A stretch of 34,718 nucleotides of DNA from an uncultured Clostridia bacterium (GTDB lineage: Bacteria; Bacillota; Clostridia; TANB77; CAG-508): assembly GCA_949746285.1 (NCBI GenBank), contig CATJZH010000106.1:1-34718 (forward strand), read 5' to 3'. A model generated the notes under the pieces. The model ran no database searches, was not told where the DNA came from, and saw only the letters and a program-made list of their open reading frames with translations. A program made the translations under genes and the position numbers. Shown here one piece after another: positions 1 to 7,806 of the stretch (its first letter is position 1; every line of letters begins with the position of its first letter).

Positions 1-21
1 CACTTCCCGTGAACGAGATTT

Positions 22-51
22 ATTTTAACACAAACTATAGTATAATGTCAA
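22..51 (-). promoter_or_regulatory. leftward promoter-like element, copy 1
   Basis: On the minus strand TTGACA (46-51) is followed after 18 nt by TAAAAT (22-27). The element would drive a gene beyond the left edge of the window. The spacer sequence between the boxes closely matches that of copy 2 at 162-190, so the two arose by duplication or share an operator. A/T-rich runs lie upstream of it at 55-115, as in strong promoters. The target is unknown. Confidence 0.5.
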
Positions 52-161
52 CACTTTTTTTAAACTTTTTTCAAAAAATTTTTCAAGTGCTTTTTTACTT
101 TTTTTTGCATTAAATTTTGTCTCATTATAAATCACTTACTTTTATTAGGTGACTATTAATT

Positions 162-190
162 AGTTTAACACCAACTATATTTATTGTCAA
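162..190 (-). promoter_or_regulatory. leftward promoter-like element, copy 2
   Basis: Minus-strand TTGACA (185-190), 17-nt spacer, TAAACT (162-167). It shares the block TTAACAC-AACTATA with copy 1, beyond what two unrelated promoters would share. A small inverted repeat, TAGTT-N7-AACTA, lies at 161-177 across the -10 region and could be an operator. With copy 1 it forms a tandem promoter pair firing out of the window. Confidence 0.5.
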
Positions 191-228
191 CAGATTTTTC
201 TAAAAAATCTATGGTAATTTTTAGAAAT

Positions 229-277
229 TTTAAAACACAATTTATTTTTATATTATAAAAATAAATTGTGTTTTAAA
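229..277 (-). terminator. terminator of sdaA
   Basis: A near-perfect inverted repeat of about 24 bp per arm (229-252 and 254-277, centre at 253) starts directly after the sdaA stop codon. The stem is almost all A/T with a short GTG/CAC core. The trailing U-run is interrupted (TTTTAAAATTT), so it may also act as a 3' stability hairpin. Confidence 0.65.
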
Positions 278-1507
278 TTATTCTTGCATATCAATATTAT
301 AATATTTATTTCGACAATATTTTTTTGCAAGTCCACCTTCACTAGTTTCCCTATAATGGCTTTGTAAATCTCTTCCTGTTTCGTACATTGTTTCTACTAC
401 TACATCAAAAGATATTTTTCTATCATTTTCTAATATCATTGCCAAATTACTACATTCCATTGCTCTCATTGCTGCCACCGCATTTCTTTCTATACAAGGA
501 ATTTGAACATAGCCATATATAGGATCACAAGTTAAACCTAAATGATGTTCCATCGCAATTTCTGCTGAATTTTCTATTTTTTGAAGATCTCCACCTAATA
601 AATATGTACAAGCTGCTGCTGCCATTGAGCAAGCTGTCCCTATCTCAGCTTGACAACCACACTCTGCTCCACTTATTGAAGCATTTGTTTTAATTAAATT
701 ACCAATGACTCCTGCTACTGCTAAAGCTTTTACTATATTTTCATCTGATATATTGTATATTTTTTTCATATAATATAATACTGATGGCAAAACTCCTGCA
801 GCTCCACATGTAGGTGCTGTAACTATTATTCCTCCTGTTGCATTTTCTTCACTTGTAGCATATGCATAAGCACTTAATAATCTATTTTGCTTTGAAACTT
901 CATTCTCATTTTCTATTTTTTTCTCAAAAAGTCCTTTTGCTCTTCTATTTAAATTCAATTTTCCATGTATAATTCCTTCTTTATTTAAACCTTTTTCTAT
1001 TGTTTTCTGCATTGATTCCCATATATTGGCTAGAAATGGTTTTATTTCTTCTCCTTCAACCTTATATATATATTCGTACAAATCACAATTATTTTTTTCA
1101 CAATATTCCTTTATTTCATAAAAACTCGTTTCATTATATATATCAGGTACTGTTATTTCTTTTTTTCCTTCAACTTTAAAAGTTCCACCACCTACAGAAT
1201 ATACTCTCCAATTAGCTATATTTTCCTCTCCTTTAAAAGCTATAATATCAAATGTATTTGGATGAATTTCACATTTATATTCTGTATTAAATTCAATTTG
1301 GGTTTCGTATCCTTTTAATGTCTCTTTTATTATATAGTCTGTTAAATGCCCTTTCCCTGTTAACGCTAGTGATCCGTATAATATTACTTTAAACTTAGTA
1401 GCTTCTAGATGTTTGTTTTTAAAAATTTCAACTGCACGTTTTGGTCCCATTGTATGTGAACTAGATGGTCCATTTCCTATTTTATATAATTCTTGTAATG
1501 TTTGCAT
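278..1507 (-). CDS. sdaA: L-serine dehydratase (L-serine ammonia-lyase), single-chain iron-sulfur type
   Basis: Converts L-serine to pyruvate and ammonia in the cytoplasm using an oxygen-labile [4Fe-4S] cluster. The N-terminus carries the family hallmark GPSSSHTMGP (about residues 13-22). The beta domain comes first and the alpha domain follows, so both subunits of the two-chain Bacillus type are fused here. Conserved cysteines sit in APTCGAAG, AECGCQAEIGTAC and LTCDPIYGYVQIPC, which include the cluster ligands. At 409 residues it is somewhat shorter than the E. coli enzymes (about 454). The start is ATG with a modest AAGG 9 nt upstream. It lies 51 nt downstream of the purine nucleoside phosphorylase gene and is probably cotranscribed with it; a palindrome (1521-1540) lies between them. 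Serine and nucleoside breakdown both feed central carbon flux, which makes a catabolic unit plausible. Confidence 0.95.
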   Translation of the reverse strand: MQTLQELYKIGNGPSSSHTMGPKRAVEIFKNKHLEATKFKVILYGSLALTGKGHLTDYIIKETLKGYETQIEFNTEYKCEIHPNTFDIIAFKGEENIANWRVYSVGGGTFKVEGKKEITVPDIYNETSFYEIKEYCEKNNCDLYEYIYKVEGEEIKPFLANIWESMQKTIEKGLNKEGIIHGKLNLNRRAKGLFEKKIENENEVSKQNRLLSAYAYATSEENATGGIIVTAPTCGAAGVLPSVLYYMKKIYNISDENIVKALAVAGVIGNLIKTNASISGAECGCQAEIGTACSMAAAACTYLLGGDLQKIENSAEIAMEHHLGLTCDPIYGYVQIPCIERNAVAAMRAMECSNLAMILENDRKISFDVVVETMYETGRDLQSHYRETSEGGLAKKYCRNKYYNIDMQE

Positions 1508-1520
1508 ATATTTTAACCTT

Positions 1521-1540
1521 AAGAATATTCAAATATTCTT
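1521..1540 (-). other. perfect 9-bp inverted repeat in the deoD-sdaA gap
   Basis: AAGAATATT-CA-AATATTCTT. In the minus-strand transcript the hairpin lies between deoD and the sdaA start. A GGAG-like sequence lies 5' of it and an AAGG 3' of it, so folding would change the distance from the GGAG to the sdaA start codon. It has no U-tract and is not a typical terminator; it could be a processing site or an attenuator of sdaA translation. Confidence 0.4.
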
Positions 1541-1558
1541 TTTCTCCTATCTTAGTTT

Positions 1559-2278
1559 TTACAATTTTAAAGTAGATTCTAAAGCTAGCTTAATCATATC
1601 GTTCATTGAATTTTGTCTCTGTTCTGATGATAATTCTTCACTAGTACATAAAGAATCTGATACTGTTAAAAGGCATGATGCATTTTTTCCAAAATGTTTT
1701 GCTGTATAAAATAATGCAAAACTTTCCATTTCAGAACCCATTATTTTATATTCTTTTGGTAATCTATTTACAAATAGCATTGGATCATCTAGATATGGGT
1801 CAAAACATTCTGTACATGCCATATTACCTTTTACAAAATTTTGGTTCAATTCATTTGCAGTTTTCTCTATTATTTTATTTAAATATGCTGAAGATGGTAC
1901 AAAATGATTTTCATTCCCAGTCATATTTTTTGCAAAATTTCCTTCTGTGTAACTATTTTCAACCAAAACTATATCTAGTACTTTCAAATAATCTACATGT
2001 CCTCCACAAGAACCTATTCTAATTATATTTTCAACATCATAAATTTTATATAATTCATACGAATAAATTCCGATACTTGGCATTCCCATACCTGATGCCA
2101 TTACTGTTATTTCTTTGCCTTTATATTTTCCTGTAAATGCATACATTCCTCTTACTGTGTTTACTAATTTATAATCTTCTAAAAAATTCTCTGCTATATA
2201 TTTTGCTCTCATTGGATCTCCTGGCATTAATACCGTTTTTGCTATTTCTCCAATTTTAGCTTCATTATGAACTGCCAT
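1559..2278 (-). CDS. deoD: purine-nucleoside phosphorylase, DeoD type
   Basis: Phosphorolysis of purine (deoxy)ribonucleosides to free base and (deoxy)ribose 1-phosphate, the hexameric high-molecular-weight class. Seen in the 239-residue product: the phosphate-binding GDPMRA near residue 20, the IRIGSCGG strand, the nucleoside-binding SEMESFALF near residue 180, and the catalytic aspartate in VSDSL near residue 206. Length equals the family's usual 235-240. The ATG has a perfect AGGAGG (2285-2290) 6 nt upstream, and a promoter (2306-2334) lies just before it, so it need not depend on the upstream HD gene. sdaA follows 51 nt downstream. Confidence 0.95.
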   Translation of the reverse strand: MAVHNEAKIGEIAKTVLMPGDPMRAKYIAENFLEDYKLVNTVRGMYAFTGKYKGKEITVMASGMGMPSIGIYSYELYKIYDVENIIRIGSCGGHVDYLKVLDIVLVENSYTEGNFAKNMTGNENHFVPSSAYLNKIIEKTANELNQNFVKGNMACTECFDPYLDDPMLFVNRLPKEYKIMGSEMESFALFYTAKHFGKNASCLLTVSDSLCTSEELSSEQRQNSMNDMIKLALESTLKL

Positions 2279-2305
2279 AATTAACCTCCTTTTTTACTTA
2301 GTTTG

Positions 2306-2334
2306 ATTATAACATTGATATATTTTCATTTCAA
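2306..2334 (-). promoter_or_regulatory. sigma-A promoter of deoD
   Basis: Minus-strand TTGAAA (2329-2334), 17-nt spacer, TATAAT (2306-2311), with an extended -10 TG one base upstream. It ends 4 nt from the stop codon of the upstream HD gene and leads into the AGGAGG of deoD. Confidence 0.7.
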
Positions 2335-2338
2335 TTTA

Positions 2339-2911
2339 TTATGATAACACTGTTTTTAATTCTTCTTCAACTTTATCTTCTACTTGCTTCATACCACCAA
2401 GTGTTTTTTCAAATAGCTCATTTAATTCCCATCCTAAATTTTCTGCACCTTTAGATATTGTATCTCTTGAACATCCTGCTGCAAACTTTTTATCTTTAAA
2501 TTTCTTTTTTAAACTTGATACTTCCATATCTTTTGTACTTTTAGATGGTCTCATTTTCGCTGCTGCCCATATTAATCCAGTTAATTCATCAACTGCAAAT
2601 AAAATTTTCTCCATTTCTTTCTCTGGTTTAACATCTGAACAGATACCATATCCATGACTGCAAATAGCATGTATCATTTCGTCACTTGCATTTATTTGTT
2701 TTAATAACTCAGGTGCTTTTTTACAATGCTCATTTGGATATTTTTCATAATCTACATCATGAAGTAAACCAACCATTCCCCAAAATTCTTCATCTTCTCC
2801 ATTTGCTTTAGCAAAATATTTCATTATTTGTTCAACTGTTACCGCATGCCTTAAGTGAAACTCTTCATTATTGTATTTTTTTAATAATTGTACTGCCTCT
2901 TTTCTTTCCAT
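2339..2911 (-). CDS. HD-domain hydrolase-like protein
   Basis: A 190-residue member of the HD superfamily, metal-dependent phosphohydrolases. Visible ligands are an early histidine (LRHAVTVE, about residue 22), the HD pair in LLHDVDYEKYP (about residues 50-60), a histidine in AICSHGYG (about 86) and a distal aspartate in FAVDELTG (about 107). That is a complete H...HD...D set, so it is probably catalytic. There is no partner domain. Substrate unknown; nucleotides are the usual substrates of the superfamily and deoD lies downstream, but this is only context. The start is ATG with AGGAG 8 nt upstream. Confidence 0.85.
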   Translation of the reverse strand: MERKEAVQLLKKYNNEEFHLRHAVTVEQIMKYFAKANGEDEEFWGMVGLLHDVDYEKYPNEHCKKAPELLKQINASDEMIHAICSHGYGICSDVKPEKEMEKILFAVDELTGLIWAAAKMRPSKSTKDMEVSSLKKKFKDKKFAAGCSRDTISKGAENLGWELNELFEKTLGGMKQVEDKVEEELKTVLS

Positions 2912-2940
2912 TTTTTCATCTCCTATATGTTTTTTATTTA

Positions 2941-2969
2941 TACATAATTCATTTTTTTATATTTGTCAA
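2941..2969 (-). promoter_or_regulatory. sigma-A-like promoter of the HD gene
   Basis: Minus-strand TTGACA (2964-2969), 17-nt spacer, TATGTA (2941-2946). It sits directly after the spo0A terminator (2973-3013), so the HD-deoD-sdaA group is transcribed separately from spo0A. The -10 box is imperfect. Confidence 0.5.
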
Positions 2970-2972
2970 GCA

Positions 2973-3013
2973 AAAAAGAAACAATAAATAAATTTTATTC
3001 ATTGTTTCTTTTT
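2973..3013 (-). terminator. terminator of spo0A
   Basis: Perfect 13-bp arms (2973-2985 and 3001-3013, AAAAAGAAACAAT/ATTGTTTCTTTTT). The 15-nt loop itself contains a 5-bp inverted repeat. In the minus-strand RNA the stem runs into TTTTTT. It begins 6 nt after the spo0A stop codon. Confidence 0.8.
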
Positions 3014-3019
3014 AATGAA

Positions 3020-3832
3020 CTATGCTGTTTTCAAATCTAATCTCAATTTATCTGCTATCATTGCTATAAATTCTGAATTAGTTGGCTTTCCCTTATTTGA
3101 ATTTACAGTATATCCAAATATACTTTCAACTGTTTCTATTTGTCCTCTATTCCAAGCAACTTCAATAGCATGTCTAATTGCTCGTTCTACTCTTGATGGT
3201 GTTGTTTTATATTTTTTAGCTAAATCTGGATAAAGTTGTTTTGTTATCTGATTTATAACCTCTATATTATTAACCACCATCATAATTCCATCTCTTAAAT
3301 ATTGATATCCTTTTATGTGTGCTGGTACTCCTATCTCATGAATGATATTTGTAACTTTTATTTCTAATATTTCTTCTTTACTTGCTTGATTATTAATAGG
3401 CACATAATTATTTATTGCTTCTTTACTTATTGATTTATTTATTTGTTTTGATACTGGTGTATTTACTAATTCTCTTATTCTTTTCATCAATACATCCATT
3501 TTGAAAGGTTTTAAGATATAATACCTAGCACCTAAATTTATTGCCTGAGATGTAACTTTGTCTTGTCCAACAGCTGATAACATTACACATATTGGTAATT
3601 CTATATTTGATGAAACTAATTTTTCTAAAACTCCTAAGCCATCTAAATGTGGCATTATAACATCAAGTAAAACTACTTGTGGTCTTTCCATAATTATCTT
3701 ATTATAAGCTTCTTGTCCATCTCTAGCTGTTGCTATAACTTCTACATCTTCCTGTGTTTTAAAATATGTAGTTAGTGTATTAACAAAATCTAAATTGTCA
3801 TCTGCTATAAGTATTTTGATTTTTTCGTTCAA
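3020..3832 (-). CDS. spo0A: sporulation master response regulator Spo0A
   Basis: Phosphorelay-controlled transcription factor that commits the cell to sporulation. Residues 1-125 are a receiver domain with the acidic pair in ADDN, the phosphoacceptor aspartate in VVLLDVIMPHLDG (about 57) and the lysine in ILKPFKM. After a ~20-residue linker, residues 155-270 form the Spo0A-specific DNA-binding domain, with recognition-helix residues in TTPSRVERAIRHAIEVAW. Length 270 fits the family. The start codon is TTG, preceded by AAGGAGG at 7 nt; no better start exists because the acidic pair is only about nine residues in. It is a single-gene unit here, without the spoIVB neighbour usual in clostridia and bacilli. 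Upstream lie a sigma-A promoter, a 0A box and a palindrome, consistent with autoregulation. Confidence 0.98.
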   Translation of the reverse strand: MNEKIKILIADDNLDFVNTLTTYFKTQEDVEVIATARDGQEAYNKIIMERPQVVLLDVIMPHLDGLGVLEKLVSSNIELPICVMLSAVGQDKVTSQAINLGARYYILKPFKMDVLMKRIRELVNTPVSKQINKSISKEAINNYVPINNQASKEEILEIKVTNIIHEIGVPAHIKGYQYLRDGIMMVVNNIEVINQITKQLYPDLAKKYKTTPSRVERAIRHAIEVAWNRGQIETVESIFGYTVNSNKGKPTNSEFIAMIADKLRLDLKTA

Positions 3833-3856
3833 AATAATCCCTCCTTAAAATAAATG

Positions 3857-3870
3857 TGTAAATATTTACA
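3857..3870. promoter_or_regulatory. 14-bp palindrome at the spo0A transcription start
   Basis: TGTAAATATTTACA is perfectly palindromic and lies at the expected +1 of the spo0A promoter, 6 nt downstream of its -10. The position suits an operator; the binding protein is unknown. It is AT-rich, so chance cannot be excluded. Confidence 0.45.
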
Positions 3871-3876
3871 AATGGA

Positions 3877-3905
3877 ATTATATTACTTAAAATTTTCCAA
3901 TGCAA
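3877..3905 (-). promoter_or_regulatory. sigma-A promoter of spo0A
   Basis: Minus-strand TTGCAT (3900-3905), 17-nt spacer, TATAAT (3877-3882). It gives a leader of about 40 nt. I did not find a convincing sigma-H promoter, which many spo0A genes also have. Confidence 0.65.
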
Positions 3906-3954
3906 TGTTTTTTCTTCATTTTGAAATACTTTCGCATTTCAGTATTCTACATTT

Positions 3955-3961
3955 TTCGACA
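3955..3961 (-). promoter_or_regulatory. 0A box upstream of spo0A
   Basis: The minus strand reads TGTCGAA, the core of the Spo0A binding site, about 50 bp upstream of the spo0A -35 box. This suggests direct feedback by phosphorylated Spo0A, as known in Bacillus. It is a single 7-nt match. Confidence 0.5.
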
Positions 3962-4000
3962 TAAAATAATAAGAAAATACATAAATTTTTATTTTATTAC

Positions 4001-4041
4001 AAAAAAATAAACTACACTATTATTCATAAATAATATAGTTT
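4001..4041 (-). terminator. terminator of the WG-baiN-yigZ operon
   Basis: Arms 4009-4024 and 4029-4041 (AAACTA..TATTATT pairing with AATAATATAGTTT, with a 3-nt bulge) around a 4-nt loop, followed in the minus-strand RNA by a run of seven U interrupted only at its start. It lies about 20 nt past the yigZ stop. Confidence 0.7.
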
Positions 4042-4063
4042 ACTTTTTATTTGAGCATAATTT

Positions 4064-4684
4064 TTATATTTGTATATATTTCTCTCTAATTATCTCTTGT
4101 TTTATAATATTAAAATTTATATTTTCTTTATTTTCTACTAATTCACCTAATTTTTCATCAGTAATTTCTACAATAATAGATACATTTTCGGAATAATTTA
4201 AATCTACTATTTTAATATCATTCTGATTAAAATAATATTTAACTTTTTCAAAGTCTGAATAAGATATATCTAATCTTACTTCTAATCCCAAATCCTTATT
4301 TATTTCCGAAACACTTTCCAGTGCCTTAATTGTTGCACCTGTATAAGCTCTTACTAATCCACCTGTGCCTAGAAGTATTCCACCAAAATATCTAGTTACA
4401 ATTACTAATATATTGTTTAAATTCTGTGACACTAAAACATTAAGCATTGGTGACCCAGCAGTTCCAGATGGTTCACCATCATCACTAAATCTATCTACTA
4501 TTCCTTCCTTTGTAAAAACTCTAAAAGCATAACAATTATGTCTTGCATCAAAATATTTCTTTTTATTTTCTTTTATTATCTTTTCTGCTTCTTCTATAGA
4601 TTCTATATAAAATATATTTGCTATAAATTTTGATTTTTTTTCTACGATTTCAGCAACTGTATTTTCTGATATTGTCTTAAACAT
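4064..4684 (-). CDS. yigZ: YigZ/IMPACT family protein
   Basis: UPF0029 family, related to the eukaryotic translation regulator IMPACT; biochemical role in bacteria not settled. The 206-residue product has the N-terminal IMPACT domain with KSKFIA, the strongly conserved DARHNCYAFR (about 47-56), DDGEPSGTAG and the glycine-rich TRYFGGILLGTGGLVRAY (about 98-115), then a ferredoxin-like C-terminal domain. The start chosen is ATG at 4684 with AGGAG 5 nt upstream; a GTG one codon earlier is too close to that site. It is the last gene of a three-gene unit, 16 nt after the flavoprotein gene. Confidence 0.93.
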   Translation of the reverse strand: MFKTISENTVAEIVEKKSKFIANIFYIESIEEAEKIIKENKKKYFDARHNCYAFRVFTKEGIVDRFSDDGEPSGTAGSPMLNVLVSQNLNNILVIVTRYFGGILLGTGGLVRAYTGATIKALESVSEINKDLGLEVRLDISYSDFEKVKYYFNQNDIKIVDLNYSENVSIIVEITDEKLGELVENKENINFNIIKQEIIREKYIQI

Positions 4685-4700
4685 CACTACTCCTATACAT

Positions 4701-5945
4701 TTAATTTATTCCTGCAGTGAATCCTGTAGAGTATGCTATTTGTAGATTAAATCCACCAGTATATGCATCTACATCTATTATTTCTCCTGCAAAATATAAT
4801 CCTTTAATTATTTTTGATTCCATAGTTTTAGGATTTATTTCTTTTGTAGAAATCCCACCAGCTGTTACTATTGCTTCTTCTACAGGTCTAAACCCAGTAA
4901 TTGTAATATCAAATTTTTTTAATAAATAAACAATTTTTAATCTTTCTTGTTTTGTAATTTCATTTACTTTTTTGTCAGGTTCAATTTCAGATAATTGAAC
5001 TATTGTATTTATCATTTTTTTAGGTAATAATTCATTTAAACTATTTTTAAATTCCTTATTTTTAAATTTTTCAAAATCTCTTCTAATTCTTATATCTAAA
5101 TCTTCTTCTGATAATGCTGGTTTTAAATCTATTATTAATTTTATTTTTTTGTTTTTTAATAATAAATCTATTTCTTTATACCTAAGCAAATGTGCTGAAC
5201 CACTTAAAATAGTTGGACCACTTACTCCAAAGTGTGTAAAAAGCAATTCTCCAAAATCTTCATAAATCTTTTTATTTTTTTCTACATCTTTTATTTGCAT
5301 TTTTATATTTCTAAGTGATAATCCTTGCATACTTTGACACAATTTTTTTTCGCCTACTAATGGTACTAACGAACCTCTTATATTCTCAATAGTATGACCT
5401 AAATTTCTAGCCATTTCATATCCTTCTCCATTAGAGCCTGTTAAAGGATAACTACTTCCTCCTGTTGCAAGTATAATCTTCGAAGCAAATATTTTTTCTT
5501 TTGCCGTTTGTACACCTATTACTTCATTATTTTCTACTAATATTTTTTCTGCTTTAGCATTAGTTTTTATTAATATATTTTTATATTTTTTCATTTCTTT
5601 TATAAAACATTTTAAAACATCTTCTGCTTTATCTGTTACTGGAAATATTCTGCTTCCTCTCTCTTCCTTTACTTCTATTCCGTTTTCTTGTATTAATTTA
5701 ATAATATCTTCATTACTAAAATTCTGAAAAGCACTATATAAAAATTTGCCATTGCCTGGAATATTTTTTATAAAATCATTTATGTCTAAGCTACTGGTAA
5801 TATTACATCTTCCTTTTCCTGTAATTAAAAGCTTTTTTCCTAAAGTTTCATTTTTCTCTATTAAAATTACATCATTTCCGTTTTTTGCAGAAGATATTGC
5901 AGACATAATTCCCGCAGGTCCGCCACCTATAATTATTACTTTCAT
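4701..5945 (-). CDS. HI0933/BaiN-family FAD-dependent oxidoreductase
   Basis: A 414-residue flavoprotein of the HI0933 (also called aminoacetone oxidase or BaiN) family. The N-terminal Rossmann dinucleotide site is IIGGGPAGIMSAISSAKNG (about 4-22), followed by the family signature TGKGRCNIT (about 43-51). GGSSYPLTGSNGEGYEMA marks the second FAD segment, and the C-terminal TAGGIS and YFAGEIIDVDAYTGGFNLQ motifs close the flavin site. The true reaction of most members is unknown; the bile-acid role reported for BaiN should not be assumed here. AAAGGAAA precedes the ATG. It lies between the WG-repeat gene (12-nt gap) and yigZ (16-nt gap). Confidence 0.9.
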   Translation of the reverse strand: MKVIIIGGGPAGIMSAISSAKNGNDVILIEKNETLGKKLLITGKGRCNITSSLDINDFIKNIPGNGKFLYSAFQNFSNEDIIKLIQENGIEVKEERGSRIFPVTDKAEDVLKCFIKEMKKYKNILIKTNAKAEKILVENNEVIGVQTAKEKIFASKIILATGGSSYPLTGSNGEGYEMARNLGHTIENIRGSLVPLVGEKKLCQSMQGLSLRNIKMQIKDVEKNKKIYEDFGELLFTHFGVSGPTILSGSAHLLRYKEIDLLLKNKKIKLIIDLKPALSEEDLDIRIRRDFEKFKNKEFKNSLNELLPKKMINTIVQLSEIEPDKKVNEITKQERLKIVYLLKKFDITITGFRPVEEAIVTAGGISTKEINPKTMESKIIKGLYFAGEIIDVDAYTGGFNLQIAYSTGFTAGIN

Positions 5946-5957
5946 TATGATTTCCTT

Positions 5958-7691
5958 TTACTTTTCTTCTATTTCTGTACAATATACTGTTTCTAATTGT
6001 TCTAATAAATATTTTCCAACAAATTTAGGTGAATAATATGTTTCTAATTCATATGAAGGAACTACTATAACATTTCCAGCACTATCTATTACTCCCCACT
6101 TTCCTTCTTGATAAATTCCAGCAAAACCATATTCATTTAATTCAGTTACCCTATCATATTTACAATCTACAACAACTTTACCTTCTTTATTTGTAAATCC
6201 CCATTTTCCATCTTCAGCTTGATAAGTATATAATTTTGCATCCTTAAAAACTTCTGTATTTGAAACAATATTTCCTTTTGAGTCAATATATTTTAATTCA
6301 TTTGATGAATATATTGCTGTATATTCTTGCCCTACTTTTTCCACAACTGCATCACTCATTGTTAATATTTTTTCAATATCTTCTGTATATATATCTACTA
6401 TATTTCCTTTTCTCGCTTCTAAAGCATTAGCATTTTCTAGCAAAATTATATAATCATATTCTGCTGGAACTTCAATTCCTGTATAAACATTTAATACTCC
6501 TGATTTTCCTTCTTCATTTGAAAAAATAAAGAAATTATCAAAAGCATAGCTTATATTAGTATATTTATCTTCTATTTGTATATCTTTACTAATTATACTA
6601 TAATATCCTTGTTCATCTTGTGCAATAAAAAATGATGGATTTCCCGTATCTAACATACTTTTATATGTGTTTGTATTTACTAAATTTCCATGCATATCAT
6701 ATAACATGGCTTTGTCATCTTTTTTAACTGAAATATAATGTCCTGCAATAGAATAACTTTCATATCCTGGTTTTAATATTTCTTTTCCATTTTCTTCATA
6801 AAATCCATATTTTCCATTTTTATTTACAACAAAAACATTTGAATTATTATAATAATTTATAGATTGATATCTTGGTTTAATTATAATTTTATTATTTTTT
6901 ATAACACCTTTTTTTCCTTTATCCATAAATATTAAATATATATCATTTGTATCATATTCTAATGCTCTACTTATGTCTTCATATTTTGGCGATATTATCA
7001 TTTTTCCATTATAATCTATATATCCATATATAATTCCGCTACTAGTTTTTTCTGATACAATATATCCTGTTTTTAAATATCCATCTTCTCCTGATGAATA
7101 TTCATCTCCTTTTATTGAATTATATTTTATATCTATAATGGTTTTTCCTTCTGAATTTAATACTCCATATAATCCATCTTTTTTTACTTGTATACATCCT
7201 GGTTTGTTTACCAAACTAGATATATCCTCATATATAGCATCTGTAACTTTTTTTCCTTCAAAATTTACTAATCCATATTTTCCATTTTCCTCATATGAAA
7301 GAACTTTAGTTTCAAATTCTAAATATGTATCTGAAACAATAATTGGCATTACTAATGTGTAATTTTCAAAAATATCTTTTTCTTTTGAATTTAATACCCT
7401 ATATTCTTCATCATTTGTAAAACAAAAAAAGACGTCTTTTGATGGATTAGGAATATAAATATTTGTGTAATTACTTTCTATTATTGTGTTCCCTTCTTTA
7501 TCTATAACCCCTACTTTTTCATCTAATGAATATAAATTAAAGTACTCATATGGCTCTTTTTGTATAGTTTCAACGGCTTTATCTTTATTAATATTTATAA
7601 TAACTATTATACCTAATATTATAATTACTACTATGATTGCTATAACTGCTGAAACTATTCTTATTTTTCCTGATTCTTCTTTAAATTTCAA
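5958..7691 (-). CDS. membrane-anchored WG-repeat protein
   Basis: One N-terminal membrane helix (about residues 12-34, rich in I and V) followed by an extracytoplasmic region of at least seven WG-type repeats of about 40-60 residues. Each has the pattern aromatic-G-hydrophobic, one acidic or asparagine turn, G, then a beta strand (GKYGLVNFEGKKV, GLYGVLNSEGKTI, GKWGFTNKEGKVV, GKWGVIDSAGNVI). Such repeats form beta-propeller-like or solenoid surfaces; ligand unknown. The start is TTG at 7691 because AGGAGG lies 7 nt before it; an earlier in-frame TTG at 7712 lies 5' of that site. The product is 577 residues. First gene of the unit with the flavoprotein and yigZ genes. Confidence 0.85.
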   Translation of the reverse strand: MKFKEESGKIRIVSAVIAIIVVIIILGIIVIININKDKAVETIQKEPYEYFNLYSLDEKVGVIDKEGNTIIESNYTNIYIPNPSKDVFFCFTNDEEYRVLNSKEKDIFENYTLVMPIIVSDTYLEFETKVLSYEENGKYGLVNFEGKKVTDAIYEDISSLVNKPGCIQVKKDGLYGVLNSEGKTIIDIKYNSIKGDEYSSGEDGYLKTGYIVSEKTSSGIIYGYIDYNGKMIISPKYEDISRALEYDTNDIYLIFMDKGKKGVIKNNKIIIKPRYQSINYYNNSNVFVVNKNGKYGFYEENGKEILKPGYESYSIAGHYISVKKDDKAMLYDMHGNLVNTNTYKSMLDTGNPSFFIAQDEQGYYSIISKDIQIEDKYTNISYAFDNFFIFSNEEGKSGVLNVYTGIEVPAEYDYIILLENANALEARKGNIVDIYTEDIEKILTMSDAVVEKVGQEYTAIYSSNELKYIDSKGNIVSNTEVFKDAKLYTYQAEDGKWGFTNKEGKVVVDCKYDRVTELNEYGFAGIYQEGKWGVIDSAGNVIVVPSYELETYYSPKFVGKYLLEQLETVYCTEIEEK

Positions 7692-7787
7692 GGGAACACC
7701 TCCTAAAATCAATTTTCTACTTCATTTTACATTATTTTAAATTATATTTCAATATAATAGCTTATCATTTCACACAAAAAACAAAAA

Positions 7788-7803
7788 TCGGGGATATCCC
7801 CGA
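7788..7803 (-). terminator. terminator of the ppaC-LPxTG operon
   Basis: TCGGGGATATCCCCGA is a perfect 16-nt palindrome, the most GC-rich stem in this part of the window. In the minus-strand RNA it is followed by TTTTTGTTTTTT. It starts 3 nt after the stop codon of the LPxTG gene. Confidence 0.92.
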
Positions 7804-7806
7804 CTT

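Noticed and set aside
1675..2022. Plus-strand open frame of 115 codons inside deoD
   Set aside because: Opposite a conserved enzyme, with no ribosome binding site or family likeness.
4701..5945. Bile-acid 7-alpha-dehydroxylation (BaiN) role
   Set aside because: The family is widespread and no other bai gene is in the window.
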